Below, piece after piece: positions 38,749 through 48,088 of a stretch of DNA of 64,000 nucleotides. The position numbers and the translations under genes were made by a program. Below the pieces are notes generated by a model. That model was not told the DNA's origin. It saw only the letters and a program-made list of their open reading frames with translations, and ran no database searches. This stretch comes from an uncultured Pelagibacteraceae bacterium. GTDB taxonomy: Bacteria > Pseudomonadota > Alphaproteobacteria > Pelagibacterales > Pelagibacteraceae. The stretch's first letter is position 1, and each line of letters starts with the position of its first letter. The stretch is taken from contig CACNCD010000006.1 in the NCBI GenBank assembly GCA_902618855.1, positions 1 through 64,000 of the forward strand. Direction: 5' to 3'.

Positions 38749-39900
38749 ATGAAAATGTTTGTAAGATTTATCTTTATCTCAGTGATATTTTTTTATTCAT
38801 TTTCTACTTGTTTGTTTGCTCAAAATAAAATCAAATTAGGGTTGCTAGTACCAATAACTGGCGAATTTAGTGAAATAGGACAGTCAATAATTAAATCAAC
38901 TTTATTAGCTATCAATAAAATTGATAGTCCGTTAATCGAAATAATTCCAAAGGATACAGAGTCAGACCCGGAAGTTACTTACAGAAAAGCTAAAGAACTT
39001 AAGGAGTTAGGAGTTAATATTGTAATTGGTCCAGTTTTTAATAAAAATTTAAATAAATTAGAAGATTTAGATGATATGATTTTTTTATCATTAACAAATA
39101 AAATTATCGATAATCCAAAAAATATTATAAGTACTGGAATTAATGCTGGATCTCAACTAAACACTATTTTAAAATTTCAAGAAGATAGCAATCTCACAAA
39201 AACAATATTTTTAGTACCAAATAAAAGCTATAAAGTTGAAATTCAAAAAGCGATCAAAAGTTCAAAAATAAAAACTTTTAAAGTTCATTATTATGATTCT
39301 GATCCAACTAAACTTACTAAACAAATTGAAAAAATTACCAAATATTCTCAAAGAAAACAGAATATAAAAGATGAAATCAACAGGCTCGAGATTTCTGATG
39401 ATCCAAATAAAGAAAAAAAAATTAAGATTTTGGAGAAAAGAGATACTTTAGGAAAAATTGGATTTGACTCTGTGATAATTGCTGATTTTGATGAAAGTTT
39501 AAAAAGTATAACAACGTCATTAATTTATACGGATGTTAAGCCTGTAGATACTTATTTTATAACTTTAAATCAATGGTTCGATGAATCATTGTTGAAAGAA
39601 ACGAGCTACCAACCAATATATTATCCATCTGTTAATAAAAAAAACTACGATGAATTTGTAGAATTATATTTTAATAAATTTCATCATTACCCAAATCAAT
39701 TATCATTTCTCAGTTATGATTTAGTCGGACTAGTTTATTATTTAATTTTACAAAATAACTGGAACATAGATGAAAAAATTTTTTTAAAAAAAAATAAATT
39801 TAAAGGAAAAGTGGGAATTTTTGAAATTAAAGATAAAAAAATTAACCATGTTTTGAACTTTTATAAAATTGAAAATAATACTATTAAAAAAATTTTTTAA
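38749..39900 (+). CDS. LpoA-like periplasmic protein (penicillin-binding-protein activator family)
   Basis: Type-1 periplasmic binding fold: signal peptide of about 24 residues (MKMFVRFIF...LFA), then IKLGLLVPITGEFSEIGQSIIKSTLLAI and a two-lobe domain to the end. The position divergent from rsmI is that of lpoA (yraM) in proteobacteria, where the protein activates PBP1A. No lipobox is present, unlike E. coli LpoA, so it may be a soluble periplasmic version. I took the ATG at 38749, which begins the signal peptide; the frame is open upstream into rsmI. Tail overlaps rdgB by 17 bases. Confidence 0.78.
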   Translation: MKMFVRFIFISVIFFYSFSTCLFAQNKIKLGLLVPITGEFSEIGQSIIKSTLLAINKIDSPLIEIIPKDTESDPEVTYRKAKELKELGVNIVIGPVFNKNLNKLEDLDDMIFLSLTNKIIDNPKNIISTGINAGSQLNTILKFQEDSNLTKTIFLVPNKSYKVEIQKAIKSSKIKTFKVHYYDSDPTKLTKQIEKITKYSQRKQNIKDEINRLEISDDPNKEKKIKILEKRDTLGKIGFDSVIIADFDESLKSITTSLIYTDVKPVDTYFITLNQWFDESLLKETSYQPIYYPSVNKKNYDEFVELYFNKFHHYPNQLSFLSYDLVGLVYYLILQNNWNIDEKIFLKKNKFKGKVGIFEIKDKKINHVLNFYKIENNTIKKIF

Positions 39901-40486
39901 TTTTTTTATAGGCATTATATCTATGATCAATCTTATACTTTTTACTTGGTTTCATTTGACCAAAAGTAATCTTACTCTTTTTTGGTATAAAAATAGGGTC
40001 ATACCCAAATCCATTATTTCCTTTTTTTTCCTTTGATATAAAGCCCTCAACTTTTCCTAATGATTTTACTTTTTTTCCTCCAGGCCAATAAATTGTTAAT
40101 GCACATACAAACCTGGCTTTAATTTTTTTAACTTTCCATTTTTTATCTTTTTTATAAAGTTCTCTAAAAACTCTTAATATGGCTTTATTGAAGTTTTGAT
40201 TTTTTCCACCCCATCTTGAAGAAAAAATTCCAGGTTTTTTTTTTAATAGATCAATTTCAAGGCCAGAATCATCTGCCAAACAAATCATATTAGTTTTTTT
40301 TGAAAAAAATTTAGCCTTAATGAGTGAATTTTGTAAAAAAGTTTTTCCATTTTCTCTAGGACTTTTTAACTTAAAGTATTTAGTTGAAAAAATTTTTGTT
40401 CTTTTGGGTAATAAATCCTTAATTTCTCTAAGTTTTCCACTATTATTAGTGCCAATTAGTAGTTTATTTATTTTTTTATTATACAT
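39884..40486 (-). CDS. rdgB: Non-canonical purine NTP pyrophosphatase (dITP/XTP)
   Basis: House-cleaning Ham1/RdgB enzyme that hydrolyses dITP and XTP. Starts with LLIGTNNSGKLREIKDLL, has ENGKTFLQNSLIKAKF, the catalytic LADDSGLEIDLLKKKPGIFSSRWGG in overlapping pieces, and GFGYDPIFIP. 200 residues. Divergent from grpE across 36 bases. Confidence 0.95.
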   Translation of the reverse strand: MYNKKINKLLIGTNNSGKLREIKDLLPKRTKIFSTKYFKLKSPRENGKTFLQNSLIKAKFFSKKTNMICLADDSGLEIDLLKKKPGIFSSRWGGKNQNFNKAILRVFRELYKKDKKWKVKKIKARFVCALTIYWPGGKKVKSLGKVEGFISKEKKGNNGFGYDPIFIPKKSKITFGQMKPSKKYKIDHRYNAYKKIKKFF

Positions 40487-40522
40487 CTAGCAATTATTAA
40501 ATTTCTTACCATATAAGTCTTA

Positions 40523-41158
40523 ATGGAAAAAGATCAAAACACTGAAACTGAGAATAAAATTAATAAAGAAGATAATCAAACTAAAGCCTCAGATGATATT
40601 CAACAAAAACCAGATAAAGAATTGTCTTCTGAAGAAAAAGTAAAAGAGTTGGAAGACAAACTTACTAGAACTTTTGCCGAAATGGAAAATCAAAGAAGAA
40701 GATATGAAAAAGAAAAGGATGAGGCTTTTGATTATGGAGGTTTTTCATTTGCAAGAGAAACGTTAAATCTTGTAGATAATCTTGAAAGGGCTAAACAATC
40801 TCTAAAGAATGATGAAAGTTTAAGTAATACTAAAAATCTAGATAAAACTCTTGAGCATTTAGAAATACTAAACAAAGATTTATTATCTATTTTTAAAAAA
40901 AATAACATTGAACCTATTGCTTCAATAAATAGAAAGCTTGACCCAAACTACCACCAAGCAATGATTGAAATAGAAGATAATGAAAAAGAACCAGGTACAA
41001 TAATACAAGAAATTCAAAAAGGTTTTACAATGAAAGATAGATTGCTAAGGCCTGCTTTAGTTGGAGTTTCAAAAAAAGACGAGAAAAAAGAAAATAAGAA
41101 TGAAGAAGACAAAAAAGATGAGAAAAACATGGAAAAAAGCAACAAAAATGACCAGTAA
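40523..41158 (+). CDS. grpE: Nucleotide exchange factor GrpE
   Basis: Releases ADP from DnaK in the chaperone cycle. Long charged N-terminal coiled coil (about 35-95), then the beta domain with LDPNYHQAMIEIEDNEKEPGTIIQEIQKGF and LLRPALVGVSK. A Lys/Glu/Asp-rich tail of about 30 residues is longer than usual. First gene of grpE-dnaK-dnaJ. No hrcA is seen next to it. Upstream bases hold only a weak candidate promoter. Confidence 0.95.
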   Translation: MEKDQNTETENKINKEDNQTKASDDIQQKPDKELSSEEKVKELEDKLTRTFAEMENQRRRYEKEKDEAFDYGGFSFARETLNLVDNLERAKQSLKNDESLSNTKNLDKTLEHLEILNKDLLSIFKKNNIEPIASINRKLDPNYHQAMIEIEDNEKEPGTIIQEIQKGFTMKDRLLRPALVGVSKKDEKKENKNEEDKKDEKNMEKSNKNDQ

Positions 41159-41163
41159 ATTAG

Positions 41164-41191
41164 CTTGTAGATTAAAAATTAACACTTATAT
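41164..41191 (+). promoter_or_regulatory. RpoH (heat-shock sigma factor) promoter of dnaK
   Basis: CTTG at 41164-41167, a 17-base spacer, and CTTATAT at 41185-41191. This fits the alphaproteobacterial heat-shock promoter pattern CTTG-N17/18-CYTATNT at every defined position. Start predicted near 41198, about 15 bases ahead of the dnaK ATG. Lies in the 54-base grpE-dnaK gap, so dnaK-dnaJ can be induced separately from grpE. Confidence 0.68.
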
Positions 41192-41212
41192 GAACCCTGT
41201 TATTTAATAAAT

Positions 41213-43135
41213 ATGAGCAAAGTAATAGGAATAGATTTAGGAACTACGAATTCTTGTGTCGCTATAATGGAAGGGACACAAGCTAAGGTCTTGGAAAATG
41301 CAGAGGGTGCTAGAACAACTCCTTCGGTAGTTGCTTTCACAGAGAATGATGAAAAATTAATTGGACAGCCTGCAAAAAGACAAGCAGTAACCAATCCTCA
41401 AAATACAATTTTTGCAGTAAAAAGATTAATTGGAAGAAATTTTGAAGATCCGTCAGTAAAAAAAGATGTGGATTCTGCTCCTTTCAAAATAGTTAATTCT
41501 GATAAAGGTGATGCATGGATTGAAGCTAAAGGCCAAAAATATTCACCATCACAAATATCAGCTTTTATTTTACAAAAAATGAAAGAAACAGCTGAAAAAT
41601 ATTTAGGTCAAGAAGTTATAAAGGCGGTAATTACTGTACCTGCATATTTTAACGATGCGCAAAGACAAGCCACAAAAGATGCAGGCAAAATTGCAGGATT
41701 AGAAGTATTAAGAATTATAAATGAGCCAACTGCAGCCTCTTTGGCTTATGGTTTAGATAAAAAAGCAAACAAAAAAATAGCAGTATATGACTTGGGTGGA
41801 GGTACTTTTGATGTTTCTATACTTGAGCTAGGAGATGGTGTATTTGAAGTAAAATCTACAAATGGTGATACCTTTTTAGGTGGTGAAGATTTTGACAATA
41901 CCATTGTTGATTATTTAGTTGCAGAGTTTAAAAAAGATAATGGTATAGATTTAAAATCAGATAAATTAGCTCTTCAAAGATTAAAAGAAGCGGCTGAAAA
42001 AGCTAAAATTGAACTATCTTCTGCAGAGCAAACAGATGTAAATTTACCATTTATAACAGCTGACAAAACTGGTCCAAAACATATAAATTTAAAGATGACA
42101 AGAGCAAAATTAGAGGCTCTAGTAGAAGATTTAATTAACAAAACTCTTCAACCATGTAAAACTGCATTAAAAGATGCTGGTTTAACTGCAAATGATATAA
42201 ATGAAATTGTAATGGTTGGTGGAATGACAAGGATGCCAAAAGTCGTTGAAACTGTAAAAAACTTTTTTGGTAAAGACCCTAATAAAAGTGTTAATCCAGA
42301 TGAAGTAGTTGCAATGGGTGCAGCTATACAGGCCGGAGTTTTGCAGGGAGATGTAAAAGATGTTCTTCTTCTTGATGTTACTCCTCTTTCTTTAGGTATT
42401 GAAACTTTAGGTGGTGTATCTACAAAATTAATCGATAAAAACACGACAATTCCAACTAAAAAAAGTCAAGTTTTCTCAACGGCTGAGGATAACCAGCCAG
42501 CAGTATCTATAAGAGTATTGCAGGGTGAAAGAGAGATGGCAGCAGATAATAAAATTTTAGGAAATTTTGAGCTTGTAGGAATAGCTCCAGCACCAAGAGG
42601 CGTTCCTCAAATCGAAGTAACTTTTGATATTGATGCAAATGGTATTGTTAATGTTTCTGCTAAAGATAAAGGAACTGGCAAAGAACAAAAAATTCAAATT
42701 CAAGCCTCTGGTGGATTAAGTGAAGAAGAAATTAATAAAATGGTAAAAGAGGCTGAGTCTAATAAGGAAGCAGATAAGAAAAAAAGAGAGGCTGTCGATG
42801 CAAGAAACCAGGCCGATACTCTCTTACACTCAACTGAGAAAAATTTAAAGGAGCATGGGGCTAAAGTTTCAGAAGCTGACAAAAAAACTATTGAAACAGC
42901 ATCAGCAAATTTGAGAAACTCTCTTAAAGGAACTGATATTGAGGATATTAAAAAGAAAACTCAAGATTTAGTTCAAGCTTCAATGAAATTGGGTGAAGCA
43001 ATTTATAAATCTCAACAAAGTGCTAAGCCAAGTGATGCACCAAAAGACACAAACCAAGAAGGAAAAAAAGACGATAACGTTGTTGATGCAGACTTTGAAG
43101 AAGTAAAAGACGAGAATAAAGAAAAAAGCGCCTAG
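41213..43135 (+). CDS. dnaK: Chaperone DnaK (Hsp70)
   Basis: ATP-driven protein-folding chaperone. N-terminal ATPase domain with [31 protein letters not shown] and [25 protein letters not shown]; the linker and substrate domain starting with [19 protein letters not shown]; and a disordered end with the DnaK motif DADFEEVKD. 640 residues, typical. Preceded by an RpoH-type promoter. Confidence 0.98.
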   Translation: MSKVIGIDLGTTNSCVAIMEGTQAKVLENAEGARTTPSVVAFTENDEKLIGQPAKRQAVTNPQNTIFAVKRLIGRNFEDPSVKKDVDSAPFKIVNSDKGDAWIEAKGQKYSPSQISAFILQKMKETAEKYLGQEVIKAVITVPAYFNDAQRQATKDAGKIAGLEVLRIINEPTAASLAYGLDKKANKKIAVYDLGGGTFDVSILELGDGVFEVKSTNGDTFLGGEDFDNTIVDYLVAEFKKDNGIDLKSDKLALQRLKEAAEKAKIELSSAEQTDVNLPFITADKTGPKHINLKMTRAKLEALVEDLINKTLQPCKTALKDAGLTANDINEIVMVGGMTRMPKVVETVKNFFGKDPNKSVNPDEVVAMGAAIQAGVLQGDVKDVLLLDVTPLSLGIETLGGVSTKLIDKNTTIPTKKSQVFSTAEDNQPAVSIRVLQGEREMAADNKILGNFELVGIAPAPRGVPQIEVTFDIDANGIVNVSAKDKGTGKEQKIQIQASGGLSEEEINKMVKEAESNKEADKKKREAVDARNQADTLLHSTEKNLKEHGAKVSEADKKTIETASANLRNSLKGTDIEDIKKKTQDLVQASMKLGEAIYKSQQSAKPSDAPKDTNQEGKKDDNVVDADFEEVKDENKEKSA

Positions 43136-43163
43136 ACTATCAACTACTTGTCTATAATTAGTT

Positions 43164-44288
43164 ATGGCAAAAAGAGATTACTATGACGTCTTAGGTGTAG
43201 AAAAAAGCTCTTCAGCAGATCAAATTAAGTCAGCTTATAGAAAATTAGCTGTAAAATATCACCCCGATAAAAATAAAGGAGACAAGGCAGCTGAAGAAAA
43301 GTTTAAAGAAGCCTCCGAGGCTTACCATGTCCTATCTAATACCGAAAGAAAACAAAACTACGATAATTTTGGTCATGCAGCTTTTGATAATGGTGGCGCT
43401 GGCAGAGGAGGATTTGGTAATTTTGATTTTTCCAGTCATTTTTCAGATATTTTTGAAGATTTCTTTGGTGATGGTTTTGGTGGAGGAAGAAGGAGTAGGA
43501 GATCAAATAATAGAGGTTCAGATCTTAGGTATGATCTTTCAATAACCTTAGAGGAAGCTTATACCGGAAAAAAACAAGATATAAAATTTTCTACCTCAGA
43601 AAAATGTGAAACTTGTAAAGGGAGTGGTTCAAAACCTGGGCACGAGGTTGGATCCTGTTCAATGTGTGGAGGACATGGACAAGTCAGATCAAATCAAGGT
43701 TTTTTTACTGTTCAACAAACTTGTCCTCAATGTTCAGGTAGTGGTGAAGAAATTACAAATCCATGTTCCAGTTGCAGTGGTCAAGGAAAAAAACAAACTT
43801 CCAAAAGATTATCTGTCACAATACCAAAAGGTGTCGACGATGGCACTAGAATTAGATTAACAGGAAAAGGTGAAGCTGGATCAAGAGGTGGTAGTAACGG
43901 CGACCTTTACTTGTTCATAAACGTTTATTCTCACGAACTATTTAAAAGGTCAGATGAAAATTTATTTTTTGAATGTCCAATATCAATTGCAGACGCAGCT
44001 TTAGGAACTTCAATAGAAATCCCAACAATTGATGGTGGAAAAGCAAAAATTAAAATTCCAGCTGGCACCCAAAGTGGTAAACAGTTTAGATTAAAAGCTA
44101 AAGGTATGCCTTATATGAGAGGTAGTGGAAATGGAGATTTATATATACAAGTTAGCACTGAAGTTCCAGTTTCCCTTAATAGAGAACAGAAAGAATTGCT
44201 CGAAAAATTCAGAAAAATTGAGAATGAAAAATCAAATCCAAGTATTAAAAAATTTTTTCAAAAAGCTAAAAGTTTTTGGAAAAGTTAG
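43164..44288 (+). CDS. dnaJ: Chaperone DnaJ (type I Hsp40)
   Basis: J-domain co-chaperone of DnaK. J domain with the catalytic HPD (YHPDKNKG) near residue 33, a Gly/Phe-rich linker, four zinc repeats (CETCKGSG, CSMCGGHG, CPQCSGSG, CSSCSGQG) and the C-terminal substrate domains. 374 residues. 28 bases after dnaK. The stop codon overlaps the Shine-Dalgarno sequence of the following small membrane gene. Confidence 0.98.
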   Translation: MAKRDYYDVLGVEKSSSADQIKSAYRKLAVKYHPDKNKGDKAAEEKFKEASEAYHVLSNTERKQNYDNFGHAAFDNGGAGRGGFGNFDFSSHFSDIFEDFFGDGFGGGRRSRRSNNRGSDLRYDLSITLEEAYTGKKQDIKFSTSEKCETCKGSGSKPGHEVGSCSMCGGHGQVRSNQGFFTVQQTCPQCSGSGEEITNPCSSCSGQGKKQTSKRLSVTIPKGVDDGTRIRLTGKGEAGSRGGSNGDLYLFINVYSHELFKRSDENLFFECPISIADAALGTSIEIPTIDGGKAKIKIPAGTQSGKQFRLKAKGMPYMRGSGNGDLYIQVSTEVPVSLNREQKELLEKFRKIENEKSNPSIKKFFQKAKSFWKS

Positions 44289-44296
44289 GAATATCT

Positions 44297-44458
44297 ATGG
44301 AAGAAATAGTCCCTGCGATATCTCTCATAGCTATTTTAATTTTAGTTCTGCCAGCTTTCTTAAATACTAACTCTAAATTAAAAATATTTTTAAAAAATTT
44401 TTCTGTTTGGTTGGTCATTATTTTAATAATTACTGCAATTTCATATATTTTGTTTTAA
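44297..44458 (+). CDS. Small membrane protein, 53 residues, two TM segments
   Basis: Starts MEEIVPAISLIAILILVLPAF, with a second hydrophobic run SVWLVIILIITAISYILF. A clear AGGA sequence (44287-44290) with a 6-base spacer supports the ATG at 44297. The tail overlaps the tail of the convergent membrane protein by 18 bases. No named family recognised; perhaps an inner-membrane accessory peptide. Confidence 0.6.
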   Translation: MEEIVPAISLIAILILVLPAFLNTNSKLKIFLKNFSVWLVIILIITAISYILF

Positions 44459-45670
44459 GAAATTTAGATGTTTTATTAGAAAGTTTAAAAAAATAGTTGT
44501 TATTATAATAATCAAAAATAGATCCAATGAATATTTAAAAAAAATAAATATATGATTTATATCTTTAAATTTTTGACTCATATAGATGTATGTAATGGGT
44601 ATAGAAACCAAAAATTTAAAAATTAATAGGTAAAAAAACAACGAACAAAAGTCATATTTTGTATATGACATTTTCATTTTTAAAACCCAAGGCATCAATC
44701 CTATAAAAAAAATTTCTCTATATGCATAATTTTGAAAAGAAAAATAGCAAATTAAAATTAAAATTGATGAGAGAATGAAAATTCTATCTTCAAAAAAATT
44801 ATAATCCAAACTATAATTTTTTTCCTTTAAGAAAAATTTTATTTTTATAAAAAGATAAATAATTGGGCCTCCTAAAAATAATAAAAAAATTAGAATACTT
44901 AAGAATTTGTTGTTAATAAAAAAGTAAGTAGCTTTATAAAATTTCATTGTTCCTATTAATGAAAAATCATAAATACCTCCTGATGTATATTGAGCTCGGT
45001 TTGAAAAAATTTTTGAAATTTGCTCACTTTCATAAAAAAAAATTAATAATATCAAACTAATAAAAATTGATAGATTTATAATTATTTTTTTTAGATTTTT
45101 TTCAAAAAAAAGTTTTATTACCAAAACTATCGGATAGAATTTAGAAATCGTAGTAACAATTAATATTACTAGACTTAAAGCTTGATTTTTATAGTAAGCA
45201 AGCAAAACAACAAATATAAAAATTAAAATATCATTATTTGCTCTTTCTATTGCTAACATAACAGGAAAACTAAATAATATTAATATAGTAGAGATATAAG
45301 CTGTTGAGTTTTTAAAGCGAAAAATGGAAAGAATACAAACAATAAAAATATAATTGATCATTATTGGAAAAATTTCAAAATAAAAGAATTTAAATTTTTC
45401 TACAAAAGGTAAACGTAAAAAAATTTCTCCATATACATGTTTTCTTCCCCAAATATCACAAGGATTATTTAAGTATACATCATAACCTAATTCTTCACAT
45501 AAATTAGCTCCTACTATCACCTTCCAATCAGCAAATTGATATATATTGCCATTATAAATCATTGGCGCAACTGTGGGATAAACTAAGAAATTTGAAATTA
45601 AAAAATAATAACAAAATGAAACAAATAATGATAAAATAAAAACTGAAATAATTTGTTTTTTATCAATCAT
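44441..45670 (-). CDS. Polytopic membrane protein, possible GT-C/GT87-type glycosyltransferase
   Basis: 409 residues with about 9 to 11 hydrophobic segments. A long loop after the first TM (about 40-85) contains ANLCEELGYDVYLNNPCDIWGRKHVYGE, with two cysteines, and a later MLAIERANNDILIFIFVVLL segment resembles the ERxNxD-type motif of membrane glycosyltransferases in the GT87/DUF2029 group. I infer a lipid-linked sugar transferase but cannot confirm it. The gene separates dnaJ from dapB and is on the opposite strand, so it looks like an accessory insertion; it is even more AT-rich and Phe/Ile-rich than its neighbours. Confidence 0.6.
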   Translation of the reverse strand: MIDKKQIISVFILSLFVSFCYYFLISNFLVYPTVAPMIYNGNIYQFADWKVIVGANLCEELGYDVYLNNPCDIWGRKHVYGEIFLRLPFVEKFKFFYFEIFPIMINYIFIVCILSIFRFKNSTAYISTILILFSFPVMLAIERANNDILIFIFVVLLAYYKNQALSLVILIVTTISKFYPIVLVIKLFFEKNLKKIIINLSIFISLILLIFFYESEQISKIFSNRAQYTSGGIYDFSLIGTMKFYKATYFFINNKFLSILIFLLFLGGPIIYLFIKIKFFLKEKNYSLDYNFFEDRIFILSSILILICYFSFQNYAYREIFFIGLMPWVLKMKMSYTKYDFCSLFFYLLIFKFLVSIPITYIYMSQKFKDINHIFIFFKYSLDLFLIIIITTIFLNFLIKHLNFLKQNI

Positions 45671-45717
45671 TATAATATTTTTTAACTTATATTAATTTTA
45701 TGATTTAATCAGTAAAA

Positions 45718-46494
45718 ATGAAAAAGATTAGTTTAGCTATTACAGGATGCATGGGAAGGATGGGTCAACAGATTATAAAATCTATAAGATCAGATAAAGA
45801 TTTTAAATTAGTAACCCTTACAGAAAATAGAAAAATAAGTAAAAAAATTAATGGTATTAAACCAAGTCTTAATACTGAAAAAGCTTTTAAAAATGTAGAT
45901 TTAATAATTGATTTTACAGTTCCAAAATGCACTTTTGAAGTTCTTAAAATTGCATCTAAGCTTAAAAAAAGAGTAGTTATTGGGACAACTGGATTTACAA
46001 AAAAACAAGAAAATTTGATCAAAACATTTTCTAGAAAAATACCAATTCTTAAAGCAGGTAATATGAGCTTAGGTATTAACTTATTAATGTATTTGACTGA
46101 AATTACCTCAAAATCATTAGGGAATAGTTTTTTAAGCAAGGTGTTTGAAATTCATCATAAACATAAAAAAGATCATCCTTCAGGAACTGCATTGATGCTT
46201 GGCAAGGGAATTGCTGTTGGTAAAAATAAAAATTTTTACAAATTAATTGGTAAAAAATTTTTAAATAAAAAATCATTTCCTTATGGCAAAAAAATTAATT
46301 TTAATTCATTAAGAAAAGGTGAAGTTATAGGCGAACATGAAGTAACTTTCTCAAGTGGAAAGGAAATAATTACACTTAATCATGAAGCTTTTGATAGAGC
46401 TCTTTATTCTGAAGGTGCTTTTACAGCCGCTAAATGGTTAATGAAAAAAAAACCAGGACTTTATTCTATGAGAGATGTTTTAAATTTTAAATGA
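45718..46494 (+). CDS. dapB: 4-hydroxy-tetrahydrodipicolinate reductase
   Basis: NAD(P)H-dependent step of the diaminopimelate/lysine pathway; lysA at the left edge acts at the end of the same pathway. Rossmann loop ITGCMGRMGQQI, IDFTVPKCTFEVL, VIGTTGFTKKQ, and the active site EIHHKHKKDHPSGTAL with the catalytic His and Lys. 258 residues. Followed by nth after 7 bases. Confidence 0.97.
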   Translation: MKKISLAITGCMGRMGQQIIKSIRSDKDFKLVTLTENRKISKKINGIKPSLNTEKAFKNVDLIIDFTVPKCTFEVLKIASKLKKRVVIGTTGFTKKQENLIKTFSRKIPILKAGNMSLGINLLMYLTEITSKSLGNSFLSKVFEIHHKHKKDHPSGTALMLGKGIAVGKNKNFYKLIGKKFLNKKSFPYGKKINFNSLRKGEVIGEHEVTFSSGKEIITLNHEAFDRALYSEGAFTAAKWLMKKKPGLYSMRDVLNFK

Positions 46495-46501
46495 TTTATT
46501 A

Positions 46502-47155
46502 ATGGACGAAATTCAAAGAGCAAAGATTGTTCTAAAAATTCTTAATAAAACATATCCCAGAACTCCAATTCCTCTAAAACATAAAAACATATTTACACTA
46601 TTAATATCAGTTCTCCTATCAGCGCAATGTACGGACTTAAATGTAAATAATGTTACAAAAAATATTTATCCAAAATATTATAAACCTGCACATTTCGTAA
46701 AATTGGGCAGAAAAAAAATAGAAAGATTAATAAGAAGTATTGGAATATTTAGGATTAAAGCAAAAAGTGTTTATAACTTATCAAAAACTCTTGTTGAAAA
46801 ATATAAAGGCAAAGTTCCAAAAACATTTGAGGAGTTAGAAGAGTTACCAGGGGTTGGTCATAAGACAGCGAGCGTAGTTATGTCTCAAGGTTTTGGTCTC
46901 CCAGCTTTTCCAGTAGATACGCATATACACAGACTTGCTCAAAGATGGGGTTTAACCAATGGAAAAAATGTCGTTCAAACAGAAAAGGATTTAAAACGAT
47001 TATTTCCAAAAAAATATTGGAATAAACTACATCTTCAAATAATTTATTATGGAAGAGAATATTGTAAAGCTCGAGAATGTTACGGAATTACTTGTAAAAT
47101 TTGTACTAGTTGTTATCCTAATAGAAAAAAACCATTTAAAACTAAAAAAGCTTAA
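46502..47155 (+). CDS. nth: Endonuclease III
   Basis: DNA glycosylase/AP lyase for oxidised pyrimidines. HhH motif LEELPGVGHKTASVVM with the catalytic Lys, and the catalytic Asp in FPVDTHIHRLAQRWGL. The C-terminal Fe-S region is unusual: five cysteines in the order C-x4-C-x4-C-x2-C-x2-C (YCKARECYGITCKICTSC) rather than the standard C-x6-C-x2-C-x5-C. Four of them could still hold a 4Fe-4S cluster. 217 residues. Stop is one base before the start of the kinase gene. Confidence 0.94.
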   Translation: MDEIQRAKIVLKILNKTYPRTPIPLKHKNIFTLLISVLLSAQCTDLNVNNVTKNIYPKYYKPAHFVKLGRKKIERLIRSIGIFRIKAKSVYNLSKTLVEKYKGKVPKTFEELEELPGVGHKTASVVMSQGFGLPAFPVDTHIHRLAQRWGLTNGKNVVQTEKDLKRLFPKKYWNKLHLQIIYYGREYCKARECYGITCKICTSCYPNRKKPFKTKKA

Positions 47156-47156
47156 T

Positions 47157-48086
47157 ATGAAAATTTTAGGAATAGGAAATGCAATTGTTGATGTAATTTG
47201 TAAAGTTGAAGACAAATTTATAGCGGATAATGAACTTACAAAAAGTACAATGAAATTAATTTTTGATGAAAATGAGTTTAAAAAATTATTATCTAATCTT
47301 AAAATAGAAAAAACTGTATCAGGAGGATCTGTTGCAAACTCTATAGTTGGTCTATCACAGCTTGGAAATAAAGTAGGATTTATTGGAAAGATATGTGATG
47401 ATGATTTAGGAAGTAAATATGAAGAGGGTTTAAAAAACGAAAATGTAGAGTATTTCTATACTAAAAAGAAGGAAGAACTGCCAACTGGTACTTGTTTAAT
47501 ATTAGTAACTCCAGATTCTGAAAGAACCATGTGTACCTTTTTAGGAACGGCTGGAAAAATTAATCAAAATGACGTGAATGCAGATGTTATTAAAAAAAGT
47601 GAAATAATTCTTCTAGAGGGATATTTATGGGATGAAGGTGATCCAAAAAAGGCTTTTGAAAAAGCAATAAATAATGCAAATAAAGTAGCTATGTCATTAT
47701 CTGATCAGTTTTGCGTTGATCGACATAAACCACATTTTTTAGAATTAGTTAAAAATAAATTAGATATTACCTTTGCAAACGAGCAAGAAATAATGTCACT
47801 TATTGATGCAAAAAATTTTGATGAAGTGGTAAGTTTTGCTAAGAAACTTGGAAAAATTTTAGTTATAACTAGAGGCGAAAAGGGTGCAATTGCAATAAAC
47901 GGTAATGATGTTGCAGAATGTGGAATAAAAGAAGGTCTTAAAGTTGTTGATCTAACAGGTGCAGGGGATTTATTTGCTGCTGGATTTTTACATGGACATA
48001 CAAATAAGAGTGGATTGAGCGAATGTCTTCAAAAAGGTACGGAGATGTCATCTAAAGTTATCCAACAAATTGGGGCAAGGCTGTAA
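47157..48086 (+). CDS. PfkB-family carbohydrate/nucleoside kinase (adenosine-kinase-like)
   Basis: Ribokinase-fold kinase: N-terminus KILGIGNAIVDVICKVEDKF, VSGGSVANSIVGLSQLGNKVGFIGKI in pieces, and the catalytic GAGD motif (VVDLTGAGDLFAAGFLHG). The N-terminal AIVD and GGSVANS pattern resembles the adenosine kinase/ribokinase branch used for purine or sugar salvage. 309 residues from the ATG at 47157; a longer frame begins within nth but has no suitable family start. Substrate not resolvable here. Confidence 0.87.
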   Translation: MKILGIGNAIVDVICKVEDKFIADNELTKSTMKLIFDENEFKKLLSNLKIEKTVSGGSVANSIVGLSQLGNKVGFIGKICDDDLGSKYEEGLKNENVEYFYTKKKEELPTGTCLILVTPDSERTMCTFLGTAGKINQNDVNADVIKKSEIILLEGYLWDEGDPKKAFEKAINNANKVAMSLSDQFCVDRHKPHFLELVKNKLDITFANEQEIMSLIDAKNFDEVVSFAKKLGKILVITRGEKGAIAINGNDVAECGIKEGLKVVDLTGAGDLFAAGFLHGHTNKSGLSECLQKGTEMSSKVIQQIGARL

Positions 48087-48088
48087 GG

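Noticed and set aside
43606-43860. Overlapping plus-strand frame inside dnaJ
   Set aside because: It reads the zinc-finger repeats of dnaJ in another frame; the dnaJ frame is fully conserved.
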